Source: Bidens hawaiensis
Lineage: Eukaryota > Streptophyta > Magnoliopsida > Asterales > Asteraceae
Direction of reading: 5' to 3'
DNA length: 64,000 bases
NCBI GenBank assembly: GCA_021521415.1
Contig: JAIQDT010005793.1
Coordinates: 62,001-126,000 of the forward strand
Shown here: positions 1 to 12,189 of the stretch, piece after piece
How positions within the stretch are numbered: the stretch's first letter is position 1
How the letters are laid out: each line of letters starts with the position of its first letter
Program-made: the position numbers and the translations under genes
Notes under the pieces: generated by a model
Databases searched by the model: none
The model's input: only the letters and a program-made list of their open reading frames with translations
Told to the model about the DNA's origin: nothing

Positions 1-190
1 TTTTTAAGGGGCTTATGACTATTGTTATATACTTATGTTTTTCCGATCTGTACCAAGTCAATCCGGGTGACATAATAAAAAGATAAAAACCAAATTAATG
101 TTCACATACATACTAGAAGCATGTCAATAGTTATTAAAAAGGACATAATAGCACTCCATTAAGTGTTGGTTTATTTCTACAATTCACTTA

Positions 191-1031
191 GGCTATGCGT
201 AGTGGAGGGGCTACAAATGGGGGCGAATTGTGACACGTGGCGCCCAGTCAGCAAATGGGGCGAATTTGTTTTTGGGGTGTAATGGTGTAGGGGCTACAAG
301 TTGGGCCCACAGTATCTTTTTTTATTATTTTTTTTATAATTAAACTAATCAAATTAAAACTAATTTATTTAAATAATAAAATAAAAATGCATTAAAATTA
401 AAAAGAAATACAAAAAAAACATAACTAAAAAAAATACATAACTAAAAAAATACATAACTAAAAAAATACTAATATCCATAATATTCGCACATTTGTTCAA
501 TTCGTTGTCGTTGCAATAATGCGACCTTTTCGTGTAACCCGGTCGCTTTGAGGGATTCGTATTCTTCACTCATTTCCCGCAATTCCAACATAGCGGCAAT
601 CTTTTCTTGTTGTTTGTTGGTTTCTCTTATGACATCGTTAAGTTCCTCGACACACTTTTTGTGTTTTTTGATGATTTCTTTCATGGTAGCGGCGAGTTCC
701 ACGAGTTTCGGTTGGTTCGGGTTGTTTGTAGGATTCATTTTGCTATATTTTTTGAAGAATATGGGTATGAATTGTGTATGAAATGGATATGAAATGAAGA
801 AGAATGGTGTATGTTTATATTTATATATATATTGTTTAAATTAATTAATTTTTCTTTTAACATTTGACCGTTGTCAAACGGTCATTTATATATAATATTA
901 TTATTTTCTTCTCCAACCGGCGACAAATACAACCCGCCCCCGTCCCTTTTCGCCCAATTATCGCCGAGGGGCGGTGTTCTAGCCCCTTCGCGCCCGTTTG
1001 TCGCCCAAGCTCACTCCCACTGCACTCAGCC
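191..1031. mobile_element. Non-autonomous PIF/Harbinger-like element
   Basis: The ends form an imperfect inverted repeat: the left end begins ggctatgcgtagtgg and the right end, reverse-complemented, begins ggctgagtgcagtgg. The element is flanked by TTA (188-190) and TCA (1032-1034), close to the 3-bp TWA duplications of PIF/Harbinger elements. It encloses one short coiled-coil ORF on the minus strand and no transposase. It lies upstream of the first visible exon of the beta-glucosidase pseudogene. Confidence 0.7.
469..738 (-). pseudogene. Relic of a Harbinger accessory ORF (coiled coil)
   Basis: An 89-codon open frame lies inside the small Harbinger-like element. It is rich in Lys, Glu and Gln with heptad-like spacing of Leu, Met and Ile (for example EELNDVI and KVALLQRQRIEQM), which suggests a coiled coil. 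I recall similar C-terminal tails on plant Myb/SANT-like or NAM-associated proteins of Harbinger elements, but there is no DNA-binding domain here. It is probably the surviving 3' part of a longer transposon gene left after internal deletion. A small functional protein cannot be excluded, but nothing in the sequence supports it. Confidence 0.4.
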
Positions 1032-1034
1032 TCA

Positions 1035-2199
1035 TGTTACAAGTCAAATAATTTTAAGTTTAATATTAATAATTCACTTAATAGTCCAGTACTCCATCAC
1101 GTGGACCTTTACTATAGCCCGTCGGCCGTCAAATATGAAGTTTTCATATTAAGAATTTGTTTTGGACTTTGTTTAAAAAGCCCATATTATACTAAATATA
1201 ATACTTCGCTTATCAAGCCTAATAGTTACCATCATCCTCTACATCGTTTTTACATAATAACATATCTAAAGCAGGCTAGCAGCAACCACCGTGCGCTGTC
1301 ATTGTTTGCCGGAATATTTTATTTTCGGCTCATATCATGTCCCAGACATTGAAACTCATATGAGTTAGGTACTAAAAGTTTAGAGGGATCGGCGCAACAT
1401 AGAGACTAAACCAAATTTCTAAGGGCGGCAATAAGTATTTTACCTAAAAAGTTGCTTTACAAATATTTTTTTAATGGGGCAGCTGCCCCATACCTCGGTC
1501 CACCTCTGATTCTTATTTATAGCTAGGGTAGATGAATACGATACGTGTATATATTTGTGTTAAGAAAATATCAACCAAAATATTGACATAGTTTAAATCT
1601 GTAACACATTAAATAAACGAGTCGAGCAGATTAGCGAATTATTACTGAGTTGCAACCAAGTTAAAAATGAGTTATACGGGTTAGTGGCTTGTATTAAATA
1701 GGTCTATTTCGTGTTGTAAACGACGGATGACCTTATAAAATACAATTTCTATTCTTATAATAAAAGGGTTGGTGTATCGACATGTTTCGTTAAAATGGTT
1801 AAACATGTCAGTCAATATTTTTTTATTAAATGGACTAGAAATAACAATTGAAAATCTTATTATTTTGTGGCGTATCAGGAATTGTCACCTCTACTCACAC
1901 ACACATGCATGCATGCATGCATGCATGCATACATACATACGTAGGGGAGGGTTCCAACGAAATTACATTTAACTTGAAATTGATGTTTAAAGTGGTCTTC
2001 ACAAGTTTTCAAGTAACTTGGTAGTTTTTTTTAACCCTCCTATATATGTTCTAATTTGAGAGTCATATAACAAAGAATAGGGTTTTATTTAGTAAAAAAA
2101 GCAATTTTAAGGGTTTATAGGCAATAAGGATGGATGATGGATCATTCTTGTATTTACACTCAAATGTAAAGTTGCATTTTTGACCTTGTAATCTTGCAG
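1035..2199. other. Non-coding stretch before the first visible GH1 exon
   Basis: No coding exon can be supported here. The stretch holds a perfect 18-bp palindrome at 1474-1491 (atggggcagctgccccat) and a (TGCA)n then (TACA)n microsatellite at about 1903-1942. The missing N-terminal exon of the beta-glucosidase would be expected here or further upstream, beyond the window edge. Confidence 0.5.
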
Positions 2200-3070
2200 G
2201 TAAGATATCTGATTCTAGCAATGCTGAGGTTGCTGTTGATCAATACCACTTGTATGAGGCAAGTACTCTTTAAGTCTTTAATTTTGTTTTCTGTTTCAAG
2301 GGGTTAAGTGTTAATATCTACTCATGAATCATGATGCAACAATAATACAATATCTTCCTTTAAAGCTTTTTAAAACCTAGTGTTTGAATGGTTCAAATGC
2401 AGGATGACATAAAGTTGATGAAGGATGTGGGCATGGATGCATATAGGTTTTCAATCTCATGGCCAAGGATTTTCCCTAGTAAGGAATTTTCAACTTTTTA
2501 TAATAAACGTTTTGCACGATTTTGTATTACATTTTCTTAAATTGCAACGTAAGTTTTTCGGTGTTAGGTTTCAATTTGCATAGTCGAGCCATCATCACAA
2601 CAAACCGAACACGTGCAGTTTTGTATTAGCATTTCGATATAAATTTTATTATAGTCATTTTCGTATCTTTACACAAGTAGGTTACTATAGCAAATGTTTG
2701 TACCATAAATAATCGAACATATATCTATAGTTCTCACTGTATCCTTGTCGCAACGCATTGGTTGATTGCACTTTGGTCTAATTTCAATGCTCTTTTCTTA
2801 TATATTTTATTATCCCTTTAGAGATATGCTGCGCTTTGGTCTAATAGGTTAAAAAGGCACATAAAACTTAATGCATCTCTTCCTCTATTTTCAAACCTAA
2901 TATTATATTGAAAATCATTATTTTTTTCTTTAATTTTCAATAAATATTTTCTTATTTTTTATCTATCCTTCATCTGCAACAACTTTAAAAAAATAATAAA
3001 CATTTTAATAATTATTTTAATATATAAAAAATAAGTATATTTCTTCTCTCTCACACTCACAACACTTTAA

Positions 3071-3699
3071 GGTTGTGTTTGTTTTTGCTTATAAGGTCTG
3101 CAAAGAGCCTATGTTTGCGGGCGCGCGGATATAAGCTCTTGAAAACTGTTTGTTTTTTAAAAAATAAAAGATCTGAAAACTGCTTTTATGGTCTTAAAAA
3201 ATAAGCTAATATCACCATATTCACACTTCTTCACACTTCTTAACATTATACCAATACCCAATGTCCAACACCACCACCACCCACCGTCCGCCACCACCAC
3301 CACCGTCCGCCGCCACCACCACCCACAATCATCGTCCACCGTTCGCCACCACCACCACCGTCACCCACTCACCACCACCACCATCAACCACCCACCACCA
3401 CCACCGTCCATCATCACCACCACCACCCATTGTCGGCCACCATCACCACCACCCACTTCCATAGTTCGTACATCACTACCAATTATTTTAGCAGTTTACA
3501 AACGTTGAATGATTTTTATCTACTGTATTATATATGATAGGTAACTAATTTTCAGCTTATGCAGATGATAACCAGTTTATAAAACAAACAGTATTATATT
3601 TTCAGATTGTAGACCTTCAGACCACATCTTCAGTTGCAGACATTAAATCAGATAAAATCAGATTGAAGACAATTTTTGTCTTAAAAAACAAACCGCACC
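3071..3699. mobile_element. Tourist-like MITE in a GH1 intron
   Basis: Left end ggttgtgtttgttttt and the reverse complement of the right end (ggtgcggtttgttttt) form an imperfect inverted repeat of about 18 bp. TAA flanks both sides (3068-3070 and 3700-3702), as expected for a Harbinger/Tourist-type insertion. The middle contains a CCACCA-rich low-complexity block (about 3268-3462). That block produces open frames of His and Pro, which are not genes. Confidence 0.6.
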
Positions 3700-4418
3700 T
3701 AAATCACTCCCTACATTATAAAAATCATTTAAAAAAAATAAATGATAAGGATGTGAATGTTCTTACAATTTCTTTATGTTTACTAAGTTTTAGTTTAAAT
3801 CAAATTTACAAACCCCAAACTAATTACTTTTTAGCCTTAGTAGCCAAAGATGTTAATTTAGCCAAACCGACCATCTATGTACTTAAGTCTTTTTTTGTGT
3901 ATCAAGATGGAGTTGGAAAAATTGTGAAAAAAAATGAGTTTTTCACAAGTGTAAATGTGTAATTTTTGCAAACTTTGACATAGTTATTTTTATGCATTTG
4001 CAATCAATATAAATGGTAACCATTTGGTTTGTGTTCAATGTTGTGACAGCTAAGCAACAAACAAAATACGTGGCAGAAGTGAAAAGTTGTTCCACACTAT
4101 AAGAATACACAACAATTTGGTTGTACCCTTTAATTCAAACGGATTCTCTTGAAAGACCCTTAATCTGTTTTAAGAGCTCCGTGCTGTACATGAATCCTCA
4201 ACCAATATTTTTGTTATTTGCAGCTTTATTTGTTTGTTTATTTTGTAATTCTTATGATAAAATGATTTCCTGTAGATGGAAGCGGTCAAATCAACCAAGC
4301 TGGAGTCGATCATTACAACGCTCTTATTAATTCTTTATTAGCCAATGGTACGTGTATTTTTAACTCTTTTAAATACTTAATATTATTTTATTTATATTTT
4401 CTTTTATTAAAAGTTTGA

Positions 4419-4520
<102 letters not shown>

Positions 4521-5465
4521 TAAATATTCCATTTATTTATTTTATTTTATTTTATTTTATTTTAGATTAGAAAGAATAAATTAAACTTGTAATGTTATTT
4601 TGCCTGTTGTTATAATTTATAACACAGAAACGATTTTGCAAATTATGCGGAGACATGTTTTGAGAAGCTTGGTGATCGGGTCACGAACTGGATTACATTT
4701 AATGAACCTCGTACTTCTACATTACAAGGTTATGATATTGGCGGTCATGTACCGGGCCGTTGCTCAATACTTTTTATTTTTAGAAGGTTATGTGCGGCAG
4801 GAAACTCGGCTACTGAACCGTATATTGTCGCTCATAAATAATGTCCTTCTTTCACACGCAGTTGCCTTCGATATCTACAAAAGAAAATACAATGTAAACC
4901 CGTTATTAATAAATATCAGGTAATAAAATATCATATAAAAGATAAACATGTCATTTATTATCCAGACCACACAGAACGGACGCATTGGGATTGCGTTTGA
5001 TGTCGTTTGGTACGTGTCGGGTACGAACAAAACCGAGGACATTGAGGCGACACAAAGAGCACAGGATTTTCAGTTGGGATGGTACATTTCTAAGCCATAT
5101 TATTTTTTGAACTTCTCTTACTATATTATTGATCATAAGACATGTAGCGTTTTTATACGACACTAGGTTTCTTGATCCTATAATGTTTGGGGATTACCCG
5201 GCATCAATGAGGAAAAGAGTAGGGAACCGATTACCGAGATTTTCAAAAGTACAATCAGATCTTCTCAAAGGTTCACTTGATTTTGTCGGTATAAATCACT
5301 ACACTACATGGTACGCATGGCATAATTTCACTAACATCATTGGTTTTTTACTCAACGATTCTCTTGCGGATTCGGGTTCCTTTATCTTTCGTAAGTCATT
5401 TAAAAATATATCTTGCATTTGTGCTAGTTTAAACCTAATTGTAGAAGCCGTACCTTTTTAAGGTT

Positions 5466-5500
5466 ATATTGTTGAGTTGTAATGTACAACTCAACAATAT
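5466..5500. repeat. Perfect 16-bp hairpin in a GH1 intron
   Basis: A 16-bp arm beginning atattgttgag is followed by a 3-base loop and its exact reverse complement. It lies about 75 bp inside the intron after the exon ending at 5390. No further element structure was recognised around it. Confidence 0.8.
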
Positions 5501-5917
5501 ACACTTAATTCAGTTTCAAGAGCATGGGCTCTGTAGTATGTATTTTCGTCTAACGCAAATAACAATTTATTTTGTGTCTTTTTTCAGCATTTTTGGGCGG
5601 GAAAGCTATTGGCGATCGGGTAAGCATATTTTTACTTAGTATGGGATAACTTGTTACCATTACAATATTAATATACTTTGTATATGGGAAAATACCATAA
5701 AACCAGCATACTTTTTGTTTTTTATTTCTATTGAAACCCCTTAACAAGTTTTTGCATATAAAATATTTCTACATGTTAAATTTGAAAAAAATATGATTAT
5801 ATTACAAATTTGGTCCCAAAATTAAAACAGTTGCAATTTTAGACCCATTATTTGCACGAACGTAACACTGTTGGTCGCTGAAATAGATGGGGGTTATAAT
5901 TTTTTCAGTTAAATGCA

Positions 5918-5986
5918 TGTAAAATTACCAAAATGTCGTTAATACTAAATGCATGTAAAATTACCAAAATGTCGTTAATACTAAAT
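5918..5986. repeat. Tandem duplication of about 34 bp
   Basis: The string starting atgcatgtaaaattacc is repeated head to tail twice just upstream of the LINE insertion. It is intronic and non-coding. Confidence 0.7.
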
Positions 5987-6046
5987 ATAAACTGGGATTT
6001 AAAAATAAATTGAATTACTTTTGGGTTAAGAGAGGAGATTTTCTTG

Positions 6047-6801
6047 CAATGCTATATGGAACAGATTGTTGGGCCATCAAGAAGGCACAAGTGCGGAAGA
6101 TGGAGGTAGCAGAAATGAGAATGCTACGTTGGATGTGTGGGCACACAAGGCTAGACCGAATAAGAAACGTTGTGTTTCGCGAGAGATTAGGGGTGGTGAA
6201 CATAGCAGACAAGATAAGAGAGTGGAGATTGAGATGGTTTGGACATGTAAAGAGAAGACAGACGACGAATCCTGTTAGATCCGTAGAAAACATTACTATA
6301 GAAGGGAGGAGGGGTAGAGGACGACCGAAATTGACTTGGGATGAGAGGATTAGACATGATTTGATAGACCTAAACCTCTCCGAGGACATGGTTGAGGATA
6401 GGAATTCGTGGAGAAGTATAATTAAAGTTAAGGATTTTTAGAGAGAATTGAATACCTTAGGGCTTAGACTTAACTTATTTAGGTCACATACCATAATAGT
6501 ATTTCCCTTACATATAGTATTATTATTACTATAATTATTATTAGCTTTTATATAGCTGTTAAACTGTGATCTTATTATTAATATTATTATAATTAATAGT
6601 AGTTTTTATATAACTGTTAAACTTTGATTTCCTTTATTTTGCTTCATACACATGTACTTAGAGCCGAGGGTCTCTCTGGAAGCCACCTCTTTATTCCTTT
6701 GGATAGAGGTACGGTGTGTCTACATCCCACCCTCCCCAGACCCTACTTATAGCTTTGCTGTCGGTGGGATTTTACTGGGCATGATTGATTGATTGATTGA
6801 T
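6047..6801 (+). mobile_element. 5'-truncated RTE-type LINE fragment
   Basis: The insertion is bounded by an exact 16-bp duplication (agaggagattttcttg at 6031-6046 and 6802-6817). Its 3' end is a GATT microsatellite (about 6780-6801) and not poly(A), which is characteristic of the RTE clade of LINEs. The coding part is the region downstream of reverse transcriptase, followed by a 3' UTR with ...gtcggtgggattttactggg. Only the 3' end of the element is present. It sits in the ninth visible-exon interval of the beta-glucosidase pseudogene, between exons ending at 5619 and starting at 7182. Confidence 0.85.
6048..6441 (+). pseudogene. C-terminal LINE ORF2 remnant
   Basis: The open frame reads as the C-terminal tail of a plant LINE reverse transcriptase protein. 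It carries the familiar run from YGTDCWAIKK through MLRWMCGHTR, REWRLRWFGHV and GRGRPKLTWD, and ends at a stop at 6439-6441. The endonuclease and the catalytic RT motifs are absent, so it cannot drive its own retrotransposition. In-frame codons upstream of 6047 belong to the intron and not to the element. Family assignment rests on remembered motifs together with the RTE-like 3' tail. Confidence 0.8.
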
Positions 6802-7825
6802 AGAGGAGATTTTCTTGTTTCTTTTGATTTTTTTTTATCTTTTTAATTAATTCTTGTTATTATTTGTTGGTGGATTAATGATATTGAGCATTTTTTTTAT
6901 AAAGTTTAACAAAACAAGTTAACCTTGATCTATTTCTGGGCTGACGATGTTACATTCGTTCATTATATGGTCTTAAATTGTAGTTTTTAAAACTTAGGGA
7001 CTAAAGTTGCAATATGAGCAGTAGCGTATTTGATTATAAAAAAGTTTCAAGGTTTTGTTCAAATTAAACACGTACATGGATTTTAATGTGAAAAAAAAAA
7101 CGTTGGAAGAAACTTTGGTAAGAAAAAACAAAAAAGTATGTAGGTCCGTTTATTAAGGTATTTGTCCTTAATATATTGCAGGCGAATTCAGCATGGTTAT
7201 ACATAGTGCCCGAAGGGTTTAGAAGCTTATTAAATTATGTCAAAAGCAGATATGGGAATCCTCTAGTGATCATCACAGAAAATGGTAACCTTTCTACTTT
7301 TGTAAAACCATTTATGTAAGTATAACATGTTTATACGATTCTGTTCCCATTTTCGATAGGGATGGACGTCCTGAATGGCCCATTAATCTCTCGCAACGAT
7401 TCACTAAAGGATGAAAAGCGGGTCTAGTACCATAATGACTATCTCACGAACTTGCTAGCCGCCATAAAGTAAGCCAGTTTGAATATTGTACTGCGAACTA
7501 TCAACGCGTTTACTTGTTTGGTGTAACAGGGAGGATGGGTGCAATGTGAAGGGGTATTTTGCATGGTCATTGCTGGATAACTGGGAATGGTCTGCAGGTT
7601 TCAGTTCACGATTCGGGTTGTATTATGTTGACTATAACGACAAGCTCAAACGATATGCTAAGGATTCCGCTGTTTGGTTCAAGAATTTCTTGACTGCTGG
7701 CTAAAGATTATAACTCTTTCAGATCATTTGTGTGTTTGAATAAGTTTGCTGGTCAAACATGTGTATATATATGTTTGTTTGTTATGTTCTTTGGTTATCT
7801 TTCTTGGTCTTTTGGATCACTCCTA

Positions 7826-7868
7826 GGGGGTGTTTGGTACAGAGAATGTAATTGTAGAGAAATGGAAT
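7826..7868. repeat. Left terminal inverted repeat of Harbinger element
   Basis: It starts gggggtgtttggtacagag and pairs with 12190-12232. The first 14 bases are identical in inverted orientation. The shared subterminal word agaaatggaat recurs in both ends. Confidence 0.85.
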
Positions 7869-8213
7869 ACAGAAATGGAATTGCAGAGAAAGGGAATTGG
7901 TCTGGAGAATGAGAATTGACTGTTCTGTTTGGTAGTACAGAGATTTCAGTAGAGAAATATAGCTGAGAATCATTTCTCTTGTTTGGTACATAGAAAATAA
8001 ACAGAGAATTATATCAACTTTATCATTAGCACAAGTATTTTTTTCATAACAAATATTTATTAAAAAATAAAAAACATATAAAAAGATGCATAAATTCCAA
8101 CCAAAATATGCATTGATCAAACCAATTCACATACAAAACATAGTTTTTAAGCAAAAAACATCAACCATAGTTAAAACCAATTCACATACAAAACATACTT
8201 CAACCATACACAA

Positions 8214-9173
8214 CTATCCCATTGAACCATCGGTATACAACTCGACCATCTCAATTTTCTCTTCTATTGTCAACGCAAGAAAAGAACGTCCTAGATTCAC
8301 ATCTTTACCAATCAAATGAGCTGCTTTGAACCGTTTTTTCGTAGTGATACCTGGTAAAGCTTTCAACTCATCACTAACCTTTTCATAGATTTCACGAGCC
8401 TCCATACCTTCTTTGCTAAGTTGTTCACCCACCATCTCCCCAAATCGAAGCAAAACTTCCTTGATATCTTTGCAAAACTCTCGATATATCTCATCTGCAT
8501 CCGTGCTTCTACCTCTTTTGCGCTTGCTTGTTACACTTCCTGTTTGTCCTTCAGATCTATCAACATTTGGAACGGCTTCATCAACAAAATCAAAGTCTTC
8601 AATATCAACAGGTGAGCTTTTTTGCGTCTCTTGAACATCTTCTTCTCCAAGGTCAACATCTTTACTACCAGTAGCTTTATCCTTACCGAATATGGTACAC
8701 AATTTGTCATAGAAAGGAAATGACTTGTCACGAAAATTCACAGCACCTTTGTGAGACTACAAGACAATTACAAATAAATTAGACTAAAATTTTAAAATCT
8801 AAAAAATATTTTTTTTAGAATATACCTTCACGTATTCATTCCAAACACTATCATCGGCAATAATACAACATTTTTGTTCATCCCAACCAAACCCACTTGT
8901 ATGCACCATATCATATACAATGCTAAAGTGTGTCTTCCATGTCTTCATCCTAGACTTTATATGTGGTTTTGCTTTGAGGCCAGAGTTAGGAAGACTTACA
9001 TCTAGCAATTGTTGAACACCATTTAAATAACCTGGTTTGAATCCATTGTCAGCACCAGCATACTTTCCGGATGCATGTATCTCCATTAATGCATCAATTA
9101 GCTTTGCATCTTCATCATTTGTCCAGGTATGCTTGCTCCGAGTAACTCCTCTCACTATATTTGAATCTGCCAT
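8214..9173 (-). CDS. Harbinger ORF1, Myb/SANT-like DNA-binding protein
   Basis: Two exons (9173-8826 and 8756-8214) join in phase to 296 codons. Residues about 12-110 form a Myb/SANT-like domain of the plant transposon type. It has tryptophans in KHTWTNDED, RMKTWKTHF and SVWNEYVK, with GFGWDEQK between them. The C-terminal part is acidic and then basic (SKRKRGR, a likely nuclear signal), with a helical tail. In PIF/Harbinger elements such a protein is thought to bind the element ends and help bring the transposase into the nucleus. I chose the ATG at 9173 because the domain follows closely; an in-frame ATG lies further upstream (9212). The intron (8757-8825) has GT and AG ends. It is transcribed in the same direction as the transposase, 168 bp downstream of it. 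Confidence 0.85.
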
Positions 9174-9340
9174 GTCTACGTACAAATGCATAATTATACA
9201 ATTAAAAATCATAATTCATGTAACTACAAATACAAATATAACAAGAAACATTAATAAGAAACAAATAAAGTGCATAAATAAACATTAATAAGAAACATCC
9301 TTGGTTCTACAAATAAAAAATACATAATTGTCAAACATGA

Positions 9341-10694
9341 TTAAGAAACATTGTTGGCACGATGCGCACGCATCGCAATCCAACTATTAAACATTTCATT
9401 AGCAAGAAGGTCTCTACGATCGGTCCATTCTTGTGAGGGCTCGATCATAGAAATAACATTGTCATGGTCATTTGCAGGTTGTGTGTGATTTACTGGGATT
9501 TCGTTATCAAGAGGGTCTTCACTCATTGTTGTTCGTATGAAATTGTGCAATAAACAACAAGCAATGATGATACGTGGCATGGACTCTATGGGATGATATG
9601 AGTTATCACGCAAAATAGCCCATCTATCTTTAATCATTCCGAAACATCTTTCTATAACATTCCTGGCCGATGAATGTCTCATATTAAAGAACTCCTTAGC
9701 ATTCGTAGGAGGACGAGACCAATCGTTAAGATGATAATGTTGACCTCGATATGGAGTTAAAAATCCTTCACCATTTGTATAACCGGCATCACAAAGGTAG
9801 TATGTTCCTACAATTAACCATAAACTCTATGTTAATTATCATACTTAAATCTATGTATATTCTTTGAAAATTGTCTATCACATACCCGGAGTTATTTTAA
9901 GACCATTGGGTCTACTGATTGCATCACGCAAAACTCTACTATCAGCTGCAGAACCCTCCCATCCCGCTAAGACATACGTAAATAAAAGGTCTCTCGTACA
10001 TACTCCGAGTACGTTAGTACAAATCTGCCCTTTTCTTGTCCTATAAGGTTTTCTATCAATAGCAGGGACTTTAACTTTAATGTATGTTCCATCTAATGCT
10101 CCTAAGCAAACCTGAGTTAAAAGAAAACATTACTTACTAATTTATGTTAGCAAAAAATATCTTTAATAAAAAATGTGTTTGACTAACCTTAAACCATTTC
10201 CATCTTTCATCAGTTTCATTATCTGGCACTGGCACGGGTGACTTGTAGAGTTCTTTGTGTAATCGACATATAGCATTTAAGACTAACTTGAAATACCGAC
10301 TTACAGTTTCCCCGGACCGATGAAATCTGTTGACTAGTATCCTATTCTTTGCATTATGAGCAAGGGTATGTAAAAACATAGCAACTTGCTCATCGACTAG
10401 CATGTTTTTACTATTCTTTAGTCCCCCTCTAGTTTCTAGCATATCACAAAGTGTTGTAAATGCATGTATATTCATTCTTATGTTAACAACACTCGTAACA
10501 TCACTTTCATAAACCATCCTCACCATGTTTTCACGCCTATTATGGTAACTCATTAAATATTTTGTACGTAAAGTCATTGAATCAATCGACCGACGCAAAT
10601 GATAAGTACACAACATCCACCAACGAATCGTAACATAAATGACATAAAATGCACCTATGGCAACTATTCTTTGTCTGGAAGGTGATCTTGCCAT
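9341..10694 (-). CDS. PIF/Harbinger DDE transposase, apparently intact
   Basis: Exons 10694-10188, 10111-9886 and 9807-9341 join to 399 codons with no stop. The phases agree (507, 226 and 467 nt) and the introns have GT and AG ends. The N-terminal part carries the helix-turn-helix-like region with [12 protein letters not shown]. The DDE_Tnp_4 domain has its first Asp in [11 protein letters not shown], the second in [13 protein letters not shown] and the Glu in [14 protein letters not shown], so the catalytic triad is present. ALLHNF-type conservation appears as CCLLHNFIR. Plant relatives are annotated as ALP1-like proteins. The ATG at 10694 sits directly after a tgtgtag acceptor, which points to an intron in the leader. 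It acts in the nucleus, cutting the element at its TIRs and inserting at TWA or CTA-like triplets. A domesticated role is unlikely given the intact TIRs. Confidence 0.9.
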
Positions 10695-11915
10695 CTACAC
10701 ATAAACATATAAGAAAATTCAAGAAAAACAAATAACTCCAAAATATAATCCAAATATTAGCAACAAAGTGATCATGAAAGCAAGAAAAATGATTACAGGC
10801 TACTTTATTCACTGACTTGCTGAATGTTTTTTGTTTTCAAAAGGTCACCCCTTTTAATAGAGGAGTATTAAATACTTGCATATTTTGTAGGGACAATATA
10901 TGTGAATGCTCATGTGACATTATTATGTTAGATTTCATGTCCCGTTTCCTTTCCCTGCTGGAGATCACACGGTTCTTGCCGGGGATTGGTACAAAAAAGG
11001 CCACCAGGTTGGTTAGCTAGTTTAATTAGCTTTGCATAATATTTGAAATTGAATTAGTTTGACTGATTAATTAATGTGTTTGGTGTTTGTAGAGATTAAG
11101 ACACATATTGGACATGGGCAATAGCATTTCTAATCCTGACGGACTTATCATCAACGGGCGTGGCTGGAACGGTTACACCTTTGATGTCGAACAAGGGAAA
11201 ACATACCGGTTCAGAATATCAAACGTCGGGTTGCAGACATCTATCAACTTTAGGATTCAAGGACATAAAATGAAACTTGTGGAAGTGGAAGGATCACACA
11301 CGGTCCAGAACACCTACGATTCGCTTGATCTCCACGTTGGACAGTCGGCTTCCGTGTTGGTCACTGCCAACCAGCAAGTCAAAGATTACTACGTTGTCGT
11401 GTCTTCACGCTTCACCCGTCATGTGCTCACAACCACCGTTGTTCTCCACTACAAGAACTCTAGAATTGGGGTCTCGGGCCCTCCCCCTGGTGGCCCCACC
11501 ACACAGATTGCCTGGTCCCTGATGCAGGCTCGAACATTGAGATGGAACCTTACTGCAAGCGGGCCTAGACCAAACCCGCAAGGCTCGTATCATTACAGTC
11601 TGATCAAGCCTGGCCGGACCTAAAACCGAGATGATGTGTTTTTATAGGTGTACCCGAAGGCATGGACAGCAATCTATATCGCGCTGGACAACGTGGGGAT
11701 GTGGAACATACGGTCAGAGAATTGAATTGTTGGAATCAGTTTGCTTTGTGTCTGTTAAATCTAAACTTCATTTAGCTAAGAATATTGAAGCAGTTGCTAA
11801 TTTAATCAACATAAACCTAATTCATGTTCTACCACTTAATAATTATTGATTTGTACAAAGCTAATAGAATAAGATGTATAATGAGAACAAAGTGTTGGAT
11901 TAAAGGAGAACTCAC
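10695..11915 (-). other. Predicted 5'-UTR intron of the transposase gene
   Basis: On the minus strand a donor (cctgtgagttc, exon end at 11916) follows a non-coding leader just inside the right TIR, and the acceptor tgtgtag lies immediately before the transposase ATG. The 1.2 kb interval contains no transposon coding sequence, but it does contain the SKU5-like fragment. The call rests on splice signals only. Confidence 0.5.
10943..11724 (+). pseudogene. Captured SKU5-similar (SKS) gene fragment
   Basis: Three exon pieces of a plant SKU5-like protein of the multicopper oxidase family (pollen-specific NTP303 type) are recognisable, in order. They are about 10943-11007 (PAGDHTVLAGDWYK), 11093 to about 11620 (INGRGWNGYTF, KTYRFRISNVG, NFRIQGHKMKL, GPRPNPQGSYHY) and 11648-11724 (AWTAIYIALDNVGMWN). 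The first intron (11008-11092) keeps GT and AG. The second exon runs into a splice acceptor for a much later exon, so the middle of the gene is missing. N-terminal exons and the far C-terminus are also absent. Because introns are retained, the piece came from genomic DNA and not from cDNA. It lies antisense to the transposase inside the element, so it looks like cargo acquired by the transposon. It cannot encode a working SKS protein. Confidence 0.85.
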
Positions 11916-12189
11916 AGGTTAGGTTTGGTGATGATTAAATGATTGATAGAAGCTGATTCCAGGTACGGCGGCGATGCTGATGGATGTCAGGTGACTGCCG
12001 CTGTGTTCCTGAGTTCTATACACGGAGAGAAAAGAAAGAGTTTGAAAGGAAAAGGAGGAAAATGGGAGAAATGAAACCCTAGAAATCCAATTCTCCGCTT
12101 TTTTTAGAGAAACAAAATCAGAGAAATGGAAATGGTTTATTTCCATTTCTCACCTCTTTCTTTCATAAACAAACAAGAGAATTCTTTCC

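Noticed and set aside
864..1352. 162-codon plus-strand frame
   Set aside because: It runs across the right end of the Harbinger-like element into flanking DNA and shows no domain or splice context.
3188..3508. Long plus-strand frame rich in His, Pro and Thr
   Set aside because: It comes from a CCACCA-type simple repeat inside a MITE; several frames are open at once, and no domain is present.
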